55,053 nt of DNA from positions 1 to 55,053 of the forward strand of contig CAJXOQ010000004.1 in the NCBI GenBank assembly GCA_913057975.1. The letters run 5' to 3'. A model generated the notes under the pieces. It did no database searches, had not been told where the DNA came from, and worked only from the letters and a program-made list of their open reading frames with translations. A program made the position numbers and the translations under genes. This document shows positions 1 through 8,716 of this stretch, piece by piece. The first letter of the stretch is position 1. The number at the start of each line of letters is the position of its first letter. This DNA is from an uncultured Marinobacter sp. (lineage in GTDB: Bacteria; Pseudomonadota; Gammaproteobacteria; Pseudomonadales; Oleiphilaceae).

Positions 1-49
1 ATCTACACCTCTCTATTCGTCGGCAGCGTCAGATGTGTATAAGAGACAG
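1..49. other. Illumina Nextera i5 adapter left on the contig end
   Basis: Bases 1-8 are the end of the i5 flow-cell primer, 9-16 (CTCTCTAT) read as an i5 index, 17-30 (TCGTCGGCAGCGTC) are the Nextera read-1 overhang, and 31-49 (AGATGTGTATAAGAGACAG) are the Tn5 mosaic end. The identification comes from knowledge of library chemistry. Genomic sequence begins at about base 50. Translating this stretch on the minus strand adds the false tail SYTHLTLPTNREV to the gene that runs into it. Confidence 0.98.
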
Positions 50-659
50 TCACAATACTGTCGTCGATGCCCCGCAGGCCGGCTAAAAACAGCGCCATCA
101 CAAAGCCGGATGCCTGCCAGACCGCCGCCATCACAATGGTGTAGATGGCAAAGTCAGAGTTCACCAGCCAGTCGAAGCTGAAGGACGTCCAGCCCCAGTC
201 GTGCATCAGTTTTTCCAGCCCCAGGCGCGGGTTAAGAATCCAGCGCCAGACGGTGCCGGTGACAATCATGGACAGCGCCATGGGATAGAGATAAATAGTC
301 CGGATCGCGCCTTCCTGGCGGATGCGCTGGTCCAGAAAGATCGCCAGCACCACGCCGATCAACAGGCAGATGCCGATAAAGAGCCCGCCAAAAATTGCCA
401 GATTCCATGAAGCGACGATCCAGCGCTCGCTCTCCATCAGCTTGGCGTATTGCTCAAGGCCGACGAAATTGTAACTGGGCAGGAAGCTGGAATTGGTAAA
501 TGACAGCACGCCCGTCCATAGCATGTAGCCATAGATCCCGATGCCAACCAGCAGGAAGGTCGGGGCCACCACCAGTTTGGGCAACCAGCGCTGCAGGCCA
601 TCCATCAGGCCAGACGATGCCCTGGCCACCCCGGTGGGGCGACGTTGAGTGTGTTCCAT
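50..659 (-). CDS. gtsB: Glucose ABC transporter inner-membrane permease (GtsB-like), 3' end cut off by adapter
   Basis: About 203 genuine residues of a MalF/UgpA-type sugar permease are present. A short cytoplasmic N-terminus is followed by a first membrane helix (about residues 29-50), a periplasmic segment, and further helices at about 85-108, 122-142 and 170-195. The protein would form the translocation pore with a second permease and an ATPase, neither of which is in the window. The start ATG at 657-659 follows AGGGGA. The gene lies 54 bp downstream of gtsA with a strong hairpin between them. Usual length is about 300 residues, so roughly the last third is missing because adapter sequence replaces it. 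The glucose assignment rests on its partner gtsA. Confidence 0.88.
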
Positions 660-683
660 GAGGAATCCCCTGAAGAAACCCGA

Positions 684-704
684 AGGCCGCCCACCGGGCG
701 GCCT
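684..704 (-). promoter_or_regulatory. Intercistronic hairpin between gtsA and gtsB
   Basis: A perfect 9-bp stem (AGGCCGCCC/GGGCGGCCT) with a 3-base loop lies between the gtsA stop and the gtsB start. There is no clear T-run on the minus strand, so it is more likely a processing, stability or partial attenuation element than a full terminator. Such stems are common after binding-protein genes, where they keep the soluble component in excess over the permeases. Confidence 0.7.
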
Positions 705-713
705 GATACGGCA

Positions 714-1973
714 TTACATGGCGGACTTGATGGCGGCTGCCAACTGGTCCGTGGTTTTTGCCGGGTCCGGGTTGTTGGAGTTTACGAAGTTGGTGACCAC
801 ATCGAAGATCTGGCCCTGGATGTAGCTGGTGGTCGCCAGGCCGTGGGAGAAGCTTGGCACCAGACCGCCGTCATCCGCGCTGGACTTGAAGGTATCCATC
901 GACGCCTGGGCACAGGTATCGAAATCACTCATGTCCATGTCGGTACGAACCGGGATTGAGCCCTTGTTCTGGTTGAACAGGGTCTGGAATTCCGGTTCCA
1001 GGATGGTTCGGGCGAGATCCTTCTGTGCCTTGATGTCCTCTTCCTCGGACAGCGTGAACATGGCGAATGAGTCCACGTTGAAGGTGAACTGCCCGGTTGT
1101 GCCTGGAGCCGGCGCGCAGACGTAATCCTCTCCTGGCGTCAGACCTGCGGCGGTGAATTCACCCTTGGCCCAGTCGCCCATAATTTGCATGGCGGCCTCA
1201 CCGCGAATGACCATACCGGTGGCGGTGTTCCAGTCTCGGCCCGCGGCATCGTCATCCACGTAGCTCATGACCTTGGCGAACTGTGCAAAGACCTCTTCCA
1301 TTTTGGCGCTGTTGATCACGTCCATGTCGTGGTCGACAAAGGCCTTGCGGTAATCATCGGGGCCAAGCTCGGCAAGTGCCACGGCATCGAACACCGTTGC
1401 GTCCTGCCACGGCTGGCCACCATGCGCCAGGGGAATGTAACCCTCGGCCTTGAGTTTGTCGGCCACCTCGAAGAACTCATCCAGCGTGGTGGGAACCTCG
1501 ACACCGACGTCCTTCATGACCTCTGGATTCACCCACAACCAGTTCACCCGATGTACGTTGACCGGCACAGCCACGTACTTTCCTTCGTATTTCATAACGT
1601 CGGAGATCATCGGCGGTATAAGCTGATCCCAGTTCTCCGCTTCCGCGACGCTGTCCAGGCTGGTCAGAAAGCCCAGTTCCGCCCACTCACGAATGTCCAG
1701 GCCCTTGATCTGGGCGGCGGCGGGCGGATTGCCGGAGACGGCGCGGGTTTTCAGGACGGTCATGGCGGCTTCACCACCGCCACCGGCCACGGCAAAGTCT
1801 TTCCAGGTGTGGCCCTGCTCTTCCATCATTTTCTTGAGGGCGGCCGCAGCGCGCGCTTCCCCACCAGCGGTCCACCAGTGCAGAACCTCAACCTCTCCGG
1901 CCTGAACGGCCGCTGTTGGCATCAGGGCGGCAGAGACCGCCAGAGCTGTAAGATGACGTTTGAACGATTTCAT
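714..1973 (-). CDS. gtsA: Periplasmic glucose-binding protein of an ABC transporter (GtsA-like)
   Basis: This 419-residue extracellular solute-binding protein (family 1) has a Sec signal peptide ending near PTAAVQAG (about residue 26). The mature start [16 protein letters not shown], the segment [18 protein letters not shown] and the stretch [17 protein letters not shown] closely resemble Pseudomonas GtsA as I remember it. It should capture glucose, possibly also mannose-type sugars, in the periplasm for GtsB/GtsC and the ATPase. The start at 1973 is chosen because AAGGAG lies just upstream and the signal peptide begins there; a longer in-frame start at 2051 would run into the porin gene. It lies 41 bp downstream of the broken porin gene. 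Confidence 0.9.
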   Translation of the reverse strand: MKSFKRHLTALAVSAALMPTAAVQAGEVEVLHWWTAGGEARAAAALKKMMEEQGHTWKDFAVAGGGGEAAMTVLKTRAVSGNPPAAAQIKGLDIREWAELGFLTSLDSVAEAENWDQLIPPMISDVMKYEGKYVAVPVNVHRVNWLWVNPEVMKDVGVEVPTTLDEFFEVADKLKAEGYIPLAHGGQPWQDATVFDAVALAELGPDDYRKAFVDHDMDVINSAKMEEVFAQFAKVMSYVDDDAAGRDWNTATGMVIRGEAAMQIMGDWAKGEFTAAGLTPGEDYVCAPAPGTTGQFTFNVDSFAMFTLSEEEDIKAQKDLARTILEPEFQTLFNQNKGSIPVRTDMDMSDFDTCAQASMDTFKSSADDGGLVPSFSHGLATTSYIQGQIFDVVTNFVNSNNPDPAKTTDQLAAAIKSAM

Positions 1974-2014
1974 ATAATGACTCCTTATTCTTGTCGTGGA
2001 GACGTTTGTCAGGC

Positions 2015-2879
2015 TTAGAACCAGACTTCCATCTGGGTGCCAAAGGTCCATTGGCTGCCGCCAAAGTCTTCCTGCCCCAGGGCATCGCCACCGTCGTAGC
2101 GGTTTAGCTCGTCATCCCAGGTGGAGTAGCTGGCAAAAACCCGAATTTCCGGGCGGTTCCAGAAGCCGCCTACCTGGGGCTTGAAGGTCGGGGCGATGGT
2201 AAAGCGGGCGTAGTCGCCATCCACGTCACCACGGCCTTCGTAGCCTTCCGTTTGCAGGTCCATCACCTGCCAGGAGGCTTCGTACTGCATCTCAAAGTTG
2301 GCGCCCAGTTCGTTGGCCAGGCGGGTGTTGAAGGTCAACCATTGGTACTCGTCCCCTTCCACATAACGGTCTTTGCTGGTTTCCGCCATGATCGCCGTGG
2401 TAGGCCAGCATGGTTTGCACACCTGAGTCAACGGCCTCCATAACGCCCCCTACGACACGCTCATCGTTATCCGCAGCAGACATACCATTGATCAGCCACT
2501 GCACGTTGCCGAAATAATTATTGGCGGTAAGGATGGCTTCGAGATAGGTATCCGGCTCGTTACCCAGCCGACCCACGGCCCCACCAACAGAGCCAGCGGG
2601 GGTCAGGTAGGGGCCGCCGGGAGCACTTTTACCATCGCTGTTGAGCAGCAGTCCGGAACGGGCGTAGGTATTGAAGGAGAAGCCCTGCTCACCTTTGGCA
2701 TGGGGTTCGACCTCAGCCAATTGTTGCTCCAGGGCGGACAGGCGTTCTTCCACGCTCTCCTGGGCATACGCCTGGCCGGCGAACAATCCCAACGACGCCA
2801 CGCTTACGACGGCTGTCAGTCTGTGAAGGGGCCTGGCGCCCAGGATCAGGGCAGAACGATACGTTTTATGGGTATTCAT
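2015..2879 (-). pseudogene. Maltoporin (LamB-like) gene, internally deleted and frameshifted
   Basis: The 5' part (start ATG 2877-2879 behind AAGGAG) encodes a signal peptide ending in GQAYAQ, a short coiled segment (VEERLSALEQQLAEVE) and the LamB-type N-terminus NTYARSGLLL...RLGNEPDTYLEA. The 3' part, in another frame from about 2420 to 2015, encodes a LamB-like C-terminus ending [14 protein letters not shown]. Frames overlap near 2390-2431. Together they give only about 240 residues, whereas maltoporins have about 420, so roughly 150-200 central barrel residues are missing as well as the frame. It sits at the head of the gts operon, where an outer-membrane sugar porin is expected. A real deletion and an assembly collapse are both possible. 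Confidence 0.82.
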
Positions 2880-2962
2880 TATGACTCCTTGTTTTTGTTG
2901 TATTAGCAATATCGGAGTCTATGGCAATACCTCGGGGAGGAACGTATCAAACTGAAAGGCCG

Positions 2963-2982
2963 ATGTAACACGGTTGTTACAT
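2963..2982. promoter_or_regulatory. Perfect 20-bp palindrome, probable operator of the porin-gts operon
   Basis: ATGTAACA and TGTTACAT form a perfect 8-bp inverted repeat around CGGT, between the sensor kinase stop and the porin start, about 84-103 bp upstream of the porin start codon. No T-run follows on the minus strand, which argues against a terminator. The spacing differs from the HexR consensus as I remember it, and OmpR-type regulators usually prefer direct repeats, so the binding protein is unknown. Confidence 0.55.
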
Positions 2983-2988
2983 GCCACC

Positions 2989-4458
2989 TCAATGTCGGGG
3001 CAGCGTGAGGGTGACGTCCAGGCCACCGCCTGGCCAATTCGCTATTTCAAGGTCGCCACCATGGCTTTGGGCAATGTTACGGGCTATACCAAGACCTAGC
3101 CCATGACCCCGCCGATGCTCCTGACCCAGGCGGTAGTAAGGCTCGAAAATCCGTCCAAGTTCGACCTCCGGAATACCCGGCCCGTAATCCCTGACGTGGA
3201 TCGTCAACTGCTCTGGGGAGTCCTCCACACTGATGGTCGCAGAGTCCCCATACTTGACGGCATTGTCCACCAGGTTACCCAGGCATCGTTTGAGCGCCAG
3301 TGGTTTGCCGCGATAAGCCGCGCAGTTTCCTTCCACGACTACCCGCGGGCTCTCTCCTCCATACGCTTCCGCCATTCGCCGTAACATGCCGTCAATATCG
3401 ACCAACTCCACGTTTTCATGGATGTCGGTGTCCTTCATACCCTGCAAGGCCCCCTTCACCAGCAATTCCAGCTCCTGAAGGTCGCTCTCGAATCGCTCGC
3501 GAATGTCGGCATCGTCAATCAGGTCGGCGCGCAGGCGAAGCCGGGTTATCGGGGTTTTCAGATCGTGGGAGATGGCGCGGAACAGCTGATCCCTGTCGCT
3601 GATGTAACTTTGTAGCCGCCGATGCATGGTATTGAAGCCACGGGTTACCGCCACAATTTCCGCACTACCCTGCTCTCTCAATGGTGATCGGTGTTCATCC
3701 AGCGGCAGGTCCCGCGCTGCCCTGGCCAGCTTGTGCAATGGTCGGGTCTGGCGACGCACCAGCCAGGCCAGCACCGGGAACAGAACCCCTATCATCACCA
3801 GGATAAACACGATCTGCTGGCCCGGGATGCTTTCATCATCCAGCGAGACATAGGGCGCCGGCAACAGCGAAGCCAGGTACAGCCACTCTCCTGTAGCAAT
3901 CTCCACCTGGGTCACCAGAACAGGTGGTTTGATGGGTTCCAGTGTCAAAGCATAGTGAGCCCAGGATTTCGGCAACGCATCCAATGGCAACTGGGTATTC
4001 AGTATTCGCAGATCATCGGGGTGAACAAATTCCACGTGCAGATTGATCGATTTGCCCAACCGGCTTTTCAACACCGCCACGACTTCGTCTGTCACCAGGC
4101 GCTTGCGTTCACTGTCAGGCAACGCACGCATATCGATGTGTTTGTCGTTGAGGGAGACAAAAAAGCGGGAGCCTCCCATATCCCGCAGCTGGTCCAGCAC
4201 GATATGCCGGTATTCCAGTGGCAGAGACTTGAAGAACTGTGTCGTTGCCGCCGCTGATGAGGCCAGGTTGCGGGTGGTGTTCACCAGGCCCTCCACCTGT
4301 TGGGCGCGGAATGTGCCTACCCAGATCACACTGGAGGCGACCTGGGCAACGCCCATTGCCAGCAGAGTCAGCAACAGGATGCGTCCGAGAAGCGACGAGG
4401 GCACAAGACGCCAGACCTTGCGGCCGGTTTCTACGGCCCCCTCATTATTCCGCGCCAT
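2989..4458 (-). CDS. Sensor histidine kinase (GtrS/EnvZ-like) of the glucose locus
   Basis: This 489-residue membrane kinase has TM1 at about 24-46, a periplasmic sensor of about 165 residues, TM2 at about 213-234, a HAMP region, then an H-box with H298 (FRAISHDLKTPITRLRLR). The HATPase domain shows the N-box LGNLVDNAVKYG and the G-boxes DYGPGIP and GHGLGLGIAR. It should autophosphorylate on H298 and pass phosphate to the regulator whose gene overlaps its 5' end by 14 bp. Position beside gtsA and the porin matches Pseudomonas gltR-gtrS, where the kinase responds to glucose catabolites; the ligand here is inferred from that context. Confidence 0.87.
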   Translation of the reverse strand: MARNNEGAVETGRKVWRLVPSSLLGRILLLTLLAMGVAQVASSVIWVGTFRAQQVEGLVNTTRNLASSAAATTQFFKSLPLEYRHIVLDQLRDMGGSRFFVSLNDKHIDMRALPDSERKRLVTDEVVAVLKSRLGKSINLHVEFVHPDDLRILNTQLPLDALPKSWAHYALTLEPIKPPVLVTQVEIATGEWLYLASLLPAPYVSLDDESIPGQQIVFILVMIGVLFPVLAWLVRRQTRPLHKLARAARDLPLDEHRSPLREQGSAEIVAVTRGFNTMHRRLQSYISDRDQLFRAISHDLKTPITRLRLRADLIDDADIRERFESDLQELELLVKGALQGMKDTDIHENVELVDIDGMLRRMAEAYGGESPRVVVEGNCAAYRGKPLALKRCLGNLVDNAVKYGDSATISVEDSPEQLTIHVRDYGPGIPEVELGRIFEPYYRLGQEHRRGHGLGLGIARNIAQSHGGDLEIANWPGGGLDVTLTLPRH

Positions 4459-5161
4459 GGGTCACCGTTGCCGCCAGCAGATACCCTGCCCCTCGCACCG
4501 TCTTGATTAGCCTGGGGCTGCGCCCCTGATCTCCCAAGCGCTGGCGCAGGCGGCTGACCGCCACATCCACCACCCGGTCCAGCGGCATGGACTCCCGCCC
4601 CCGGGTAACGCCGGAAATGGTGTCACGATCCAGGACTTCGTTGGGGTGTGCCAGGAACAGTTGCAACAATGAAAAATCCGCGCCGGACAACGGAGTGGCT
4701 TCTCCCTGGTCCGAGATAAGCTCATGGGCCTGGGTGTCCAGCCGCCAGCGATCAAAGCACACGAACCGGGGATTGTCCGCCCGATTGAACCCGGAACGTC
4801 GCAACAGTGCCTTGACCCGGGCCTGTAACTCCCGGGCGCTGAAAGGCTTGGCCAGGTAGTCGTCGGCACCGATTTCAAGGCCGACCACACGGTCGGTTTC
4901 GTCCGAGCTCGCGGTCAGCATGATGATCGGCACCTGCGAGTGCTCGCGAATCTCCCGGCACAGCGTAAAACCATCATCGCCCGGCAACATGACGTCAAGG
5001 ACAATCAGATCGATCCGTGCCTCTGACAGAGTGCGGCGCATACTGTCGCCCTCGGCCGCGGTCATGACATCGTAGCCGACACGAGACAGGTGCTCATGCA
5101 ACAATTCACGGATTGCCAGGTCGTCGTCAACAACCAGAATCGATGTTTTTACATCAGACAT
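4445..5161 (-). CDS. OmpR-family response regulator (GltR-like)
   Basis: This 238-residue regulator has an N-terminal receiver domain with acidic pocket D12-D14, phosphoacceptor D56 (LIVLDVMLPGDDG) and K105 (KPFSAREL). A C-terminal winged helix carries the typical DFSLLQLFLAHPNEVLDRD and VDVAVSRLRQRLGD segments and ends in GAGYLL. It is cotranscribed with the sensor kinase (14-bp overlap) and probably controls the porin-gts operon downstream. The start at 5161 begins MSDVKTSILVVDDD, the normal beginning of the family; the reading frame continues upstream to 5218 but without a family-like N-terminus. Confidence 0.87.
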   Translation of the reverse strand: MSDVKTSILVVDDDLAIRELLHEHLSRVGYDVMTAAEGDSMRRTLSEARIDLIVLDVMLPGDDGFTLCREIREHSQVPIIMLTASSDETDRVVGLEIGADDYLAKPFSARELQARVKALLRRSGFNRADNPRFVCFDRWRLDTQAHELISDQGEATPLSGADFSLLQLFLAHPNEVLDRDTISGVTRGRESMPLDRVVDVAVSRLRQRLGDQGRSPRLIKTVRGAGYLLAATVTHGAE

Positions 5162-5261
5162 TCGTAAGCCTTTATTGTTATTCGTACGAGCTAAAAAAAC
5201 AGGACAGCATGTTATCAAATACTTAACACGGCGCCTCTATCCTCCTGCCTCAGGAAACAGA

Positions 5262-6950
5262 TCACGGCGGGCCGATTTCGCAGGCCAGCACCAGCGCCCA
5301 GAATTCCGAAAAGTCATTGACCACCACATCCGGCTTGTCCGGATGCTTGTGAGTGCCCGGAAAAATCCGGTTCAGCCAGGGCAAGTCCCACTGCGCACCG
5401 TTGAAAAACACCGCCGTCATGCCCGCGCGCTTGGCGGCAATGACGTCAGTGGTGCTGTCGCCCACGTACCAGACGCTCGGGTCTGGCGGGTAATCCAGCT
5501 TCTGCACGGCAAGATAAAGTTGATCGGGATGAGGTTTTCTCAGCGGCGTGTCGTCTCCACAGACGTCCACATCGAACAGATGCGTCCAGCCGGTGTCTTC
5601 CACGGCGGCCAGTTCATGCTCGAAAAACTCCCGGTCACGATTGGTAATAACACCCACATGAATGCCAATGCGTCGAAGCCCCTCGAGAACGGCCCGCACC
5701 TTTGGTTCAAACGCTTTTACCGTTCCAAAATGCTCTCGGTAGTGACGATTGAACGCTTTGTGGGCAATCTGTTTGGCCTCCTGGTCGTCACCAAACAACA
5801 CCTCGAAAATATCAGTACGTGAGATTTTTCGGTCGGCCCGAACCTTGGGGTGAAGCCTGGCAAACTCCCGCACGTAAGCCACCAGCCGGGCATCTTCCGG
5901 TGTCTTGCTGTCTTCCGGCGCCAGCATACGGCTGACCAGGCCCAGCTCCTCGAATTCCGGGAACATATCGTCCACCGCGTGATACATCGCGTCCAGGGTA
6001 TCCACCAACGTGGCGTGCCAGTCGAACAACACCACCGACGGGCGGATCAGGCTGACAACGGCAGGATGCCAGTCCGGCTCAATGCGGGGCTGTGGCGGTT
6101 CCGGACGCGGGTAGGGCCGTGGCCGGACTTCCGCAGGAGTGGCCCGAAACGCCTTTGGCTGATGTCGTTCCAACAACGCCAACAGGTCTATGAGGTCTTC
6201 GAAGCTGTCCAGTATGGCGGCCGGAGCGTCGCGATAACTGAACCAACTGTCAATTCGATCCGGCTCCCAACAGGCGCCGTTGTAGAAAACACCCGATACC
6301 CCGGCACGGTTGGCCGTGAGCATATCCACGTAGCTATCGCCCACATACCAGGCCTGTTCGTCGACTGGCAGCCCCAGTTTCTCCAGCACGCGGGTAATCA
6401 CTTCCGGGTCGGGCTTGTACTCGGTGACATCGTCGGCGCATACCGTAACGTCAAACAGGTTGCGCCAGCGCCCCTCGTCCACCATGCCCAGCTCCTTGTC
6501 CAGGAACTCCCGGTTGCGGTTGGTGGACACCGCCAGCCGGATACCCATTTCCTTCATGGCGGTCAGGTACTCGTAGGCGCCCTGCTGGAAGGGCCGAACC
6601 TTGCCGAAGTATTTCCGGTAACAATCGTTGTAGGCTTTATGGGCGATCAGCTTGGCGTCTTTATCGTCGCCAAAGATGGCGTTGAAGATGTCGGTGCGTG
6701 ATACCCGCCGTTCCGCGAGAATGCGCGGGTGCAGCCGCCGAAAGATCCGTATGTAGCGGACCAGGCGGGCATCGTCAGAGGTGCGACATTTGTCCTCGGG
6801 CAGCAGCCGGTCCACCAGGCCCAGGTCCTCCAACTGTGGCAGCATCTCTTCCATGGCGCTGAACATGGCGTCGTGCGTATCCACCAGCGTGCCATGCCAG
6901 TCAAACATCAGCACCGACGGTGCGCGCAGTCCATCGCTGAATCGGGCCAT
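5262..6950 (-). CDS. Tandem-duplicated HAD-superfamily protein with variant DWH nucleophile motif
   Basis: The 562-residue protein holds two homologous HAD domains (about 1-265 and 300-560) joined by a Pro/Arg-rich linker (about 272-297). Each has motif I (FDWHGTLVDT at D17, FDWHATLVDT at D310), motif II (VSTNRNREF, VITNRDREF), the lysine region (EYKPDPE, LRKPHPD) and motif IV (WYVGDSYVDM, WYVGDSTTDV). Canonical HAD phosphatases have DxD in motif I; both copies here have D-W-H, with His at the acid/base position. A substrate cannot be assigned. The gene follows the DUF2845 gene with a 2-bp gap, so they are probably cotranscribed. Confidence 0.85.
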   Translation of the reverse strand: MARFSDGLRAPSVLMFDWHGTLVDTHDAMFSAMEEMLPQLEDLGLVDRLLPEDKCRTSDDARLVRYIRIFRRLHPRILAERRVSRTDIFNAIFGDDKDAKLIAHKAYNDCYRKYFGKVRPFQQGAYEYLTAMKEMGIRLAVSTNRNREFLDKELGMVDEGRWRNLFDVTVCADDVTEYKPDPEVITRVLEKLGLPVDEQAWYVGDSYVDMLTANRAGVSGVFYNGACWEPDRIDSWFSYRDAPAAILDSFEDLIDLLALLERHQPKAFRATPAEVRPRPYPRPEPPQPRIEPDWHPAVVSLIRPSVVLFDWHATLVDTLDAMYHAVDDMFPEFEELGLVSRMLAPEDSKTPEDARLVAYVREFARLHPKVRADRKISRTDIFEVLFGDDQEAKQIAHKAFNRHYREHFGTVKAFEPKVRAVLEGLRRIGIHVGVITNRDREFFEHELAAVEDTGWTHLFDVDVCGDDTPLRKPHPDQLYLAVQKLDYPPDPSVWYVGDSTTDVIAAKRAGMTAVFFNGAQWDLPWLNRIFPGTHKHPDKPDVVVNDFSEFWALVLACEIGPP

Positions 6951-6952
6951 AA

Positions 6953-7546
6953 TCAGTTTCCCGTTGGTTTCTTGGCGGTCTCCACGTGAACCACCCGACC
7001 ATTACGCAACGTCACGATGCGGCGGAACTGGGTCTTCCCGGTCTCGTACAGCCATTCTTCCACAGGTACCAGTTGATTGGCACCGTAATGACCGAGGACC
7101 GTTGATCCACGGCCAACCGATTCCCAGGTGACCCGCCGGGAAAGCGGCTCGCCACAATAGGCCACGATCTCGAATTCGCTGAGTCCGGTTTGCAGCCGCG
7201 CCGGAGAACAGTCACCGGCACTGTCGCCGGCGAAGCCATAGCCCAGGCTGTGCTCATGCCGGAGCTTGCCGTTCCTGAACTCAAGGCGGCGGATAAATCC
7301 CTGTGGGCCCGGGTTGTAGTACCAATGCTCGACTTCGCCAACAATACCTATTCCGGGAACGCTGGCCGTTGGGTAGGTCGCTACATAGTCCGGCGCACCG
7401 CAGCGCTCTTCCACCTCTACCGGCCAGTCGCCGACATCCACCAGTGAGGAGCCACAACGAAAGGCACCATTGGCAGCGCCCGGCAAGGCAGCCAACCCCG
7501 GAAGCACCAAAAGCATCAGCACACTGCTTGATAACGAAAAACGCAT
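6953..7546 (-). CDS. Secreted DUF2845 protein with two internal repeats
   Basis: This 197-residue protein starts with a signal peptide (about 1-28, ending GAANGA). Two similar halves follow: FRCGSSLVDVGDWPVEVEERCG...EHWYYNPG...RRLEFRNGKL, then a second with EFEIVAYCGEP...EEWLYETG...RRIVTLRNGRV. Each has the Cys-Gly-x-Pro turn and the W-Y...R-L pattern typical of DUF2845, a small periplasmic family of unknown function. Cysteines in both halves may form disulfides. It lies 2 bp upstream of the HAD gene and diverges from ectD across a 222-bp gap. Confidence 0.75.
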   Translation of the reverse strand: MRFSLSSSVLMLLVLPGLAALPGAANGAFRCGSSLVDVGDWPVEVEERCGAPDYVATYPTASVPGIGIVGEVEHWYYNPGPQGFIRRLEFRNGKLRHEHSLGYGFAGDSAGDCSPARLQTGLSEFEIVAYCGEPLSRRVTWESVGRGSTVLGHYGANQLVPVEEWLYETGKTQFRRIVTLRNGRVVHVETAKKPTGN

Positions 7547-7572
7547 ACCCGTCCTCCCCTAAAAACTCCTAA

Positions 7573-7598
7573 CCTTCCATAGTAGAAGCATGGAAAGG
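7573..7598. repeat. Inverted repeat in the divergent DUF2845/ectD promoter region
   Basis: CCTTCCAT at 7573-7580 pairs with ATGGAAAGG at 7590-7598 with one bulged A and a 9-base loop. It lies just upstream of the minus-strand gene start at 7546 and about 170 bp upstream of ectD. It could be an operator or a leader hairpin; there is no T-run. Confidence 0.35.
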
Positions 7599-7768
7599 TG
7601 TTGGGCACCCGTTAATCGTAAAAAAACACGTAAATAACCGTCGTCTTGTCCACGGCAATCAACTTTCACTGCTCGAAAATGTTTCAAGGGCCTCCTCCAT
7701 ATCAACGGTTGAAATACATCTTAAAACCCCAACGGATCAGGTTACCTACGGCAAAAAGGAGGACACAT

Positions 7769-8683
7769 ATGTCACGCCCACAAGACCTGTTTCCGACACG
7801 CCTTGAACGCAAACTGGGCATGTTTGAGCGACTGGATCCTGTGGTACATACCCCTTCGAAGCGCTTGTCGGACGGCCCACTGTCCGCCAAACAGGTGCGA
7901 GAATTCGATGAAAGGGGGTTTCTATTTTTTGATTCCTTCTTCTCCAAGGACGAAATGGACGGGTTTATCAAAGAGCTTAAAGACTACGAGGACGATGACG
8001 ACCTCAAGCTGTCCGAGGGCACCATTCTTGAGCCCGGAAAGGAGGAGATTCGATCCATCTTCGGCATTCATGACATTTCGGAACGCTTTGACCGGCTGAC
8101 CCGGGATGCTCACTTGCTCAACATCGTGCGGCAGTTGCTGGACAGCGAGGTCTACATCCACCAATCGCGGATCAACTACAAGCCCGGTTTCAAGGGCAAG
8201 GGGTTCAACTGGCATTCCGATTTCGAAACCTGGCACAGTGAAGACGGCATGCCGCGTATGCGCAGCCTCAGTTGTTCCATCGTGATGACCGACAACAACG
8301 AGTTCAACGGCCCGTTGATGCTGATTCCGGGTTCCCAGAAGTACTTTATCCCCTGTGTCGGCCGCACACCGGAAGACAACTACAAGGAATCCCTCAAAAG
8401 CCAGGACCTCGGGGTTCCAGACGCCGCCAGTCTCACCCGGTTAATGGACGAGAACGCCATTGAGGCACCCAAGGGACCACCGGGGTCCTTGATCATATTT
8501 GAATGCAACACCCTTCACGGCTCAAACGTGAACATGTCGTGCTGGCCACGAAGTAATCTTTTTTTCGTGTACAACAGCGTTCACAATACTCTCGAGGAGC
8601 CGTATTGCGGCAATAAGCCCCGGCCGGAGTTTCTGGCCAACCGGAAAAATCTGGAACCATTGAAGCCGGTCAGGAACCCATAA
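7769..8683 (+). CDS. ectD: Ectoine hydroxylase EctD
   Basis: A 304-residue Fe(II)/2-oxoglutarate dioxygenase that converts ectoine to 5-hydroxyectoine, a compatible solute against salt and heat stress. The EctD signature region FNWHSDFETWHSEDGMPRMR supplies iron ligands H149 and D151; H250 (NTLHGSNVNMS) is the third. The length matches known EctD proteins. The start at 7769 is preceded by AAAGGAGG at ideal spacing, so an upstream in-frame ATG at 7646 is rejected. The ectABC genes that make the substrate are not in this window, so this is a stand-alone ectD. Confidence 0.96.
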   Translation: MSRPQDLFPTRLERKLGMFERLDPVVHTPSKRLSDGPLSAKQVREFDERGFLFFDSFFSKDEMDGFIKELKDYEDDDDLKLSEGTILEPGKEEIRSIFGIHDISERFDRLTRDAHLLNIVRQLLDSEVYIHQSRINYKPGFKGKGFNWHSDFETWHSEDGMPRMRSLSCSIVMTDNNEFNGPLMLIPGSQKYFIPCVGRTPEDNYKESLKSQDLGVPDAASLTRLMDENAIEAPKGPPGSLIIFECNTLHGSNVNMSCWPRSNLFFVYNSVHNTLEEPYCGNKPRPEFLANRKNLEPLKPVRNP

Positions 8684-8716
8684 CGGTCTTGGCGGACAAA
8701 CGGCAGGCGAACAACC

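Noticed and set aside
3..49. C-terminal extension SYTHLTLPTNREV of the permease
   Set aside because: It is translated adapter sequence, not protein.
2963..2982. Palindrome as terminator of the sensor kinase gene
   Set aside because: No T-run follows on the minus strand, and the arms are AT-balanced.
7646..7768. Longer N-terminus for EctD from ATG 7646
   Set aside because: ATG 7769 has an ideal AAAGGAGG site and the family N-terminus; the extra 41 residues resemble nothing.
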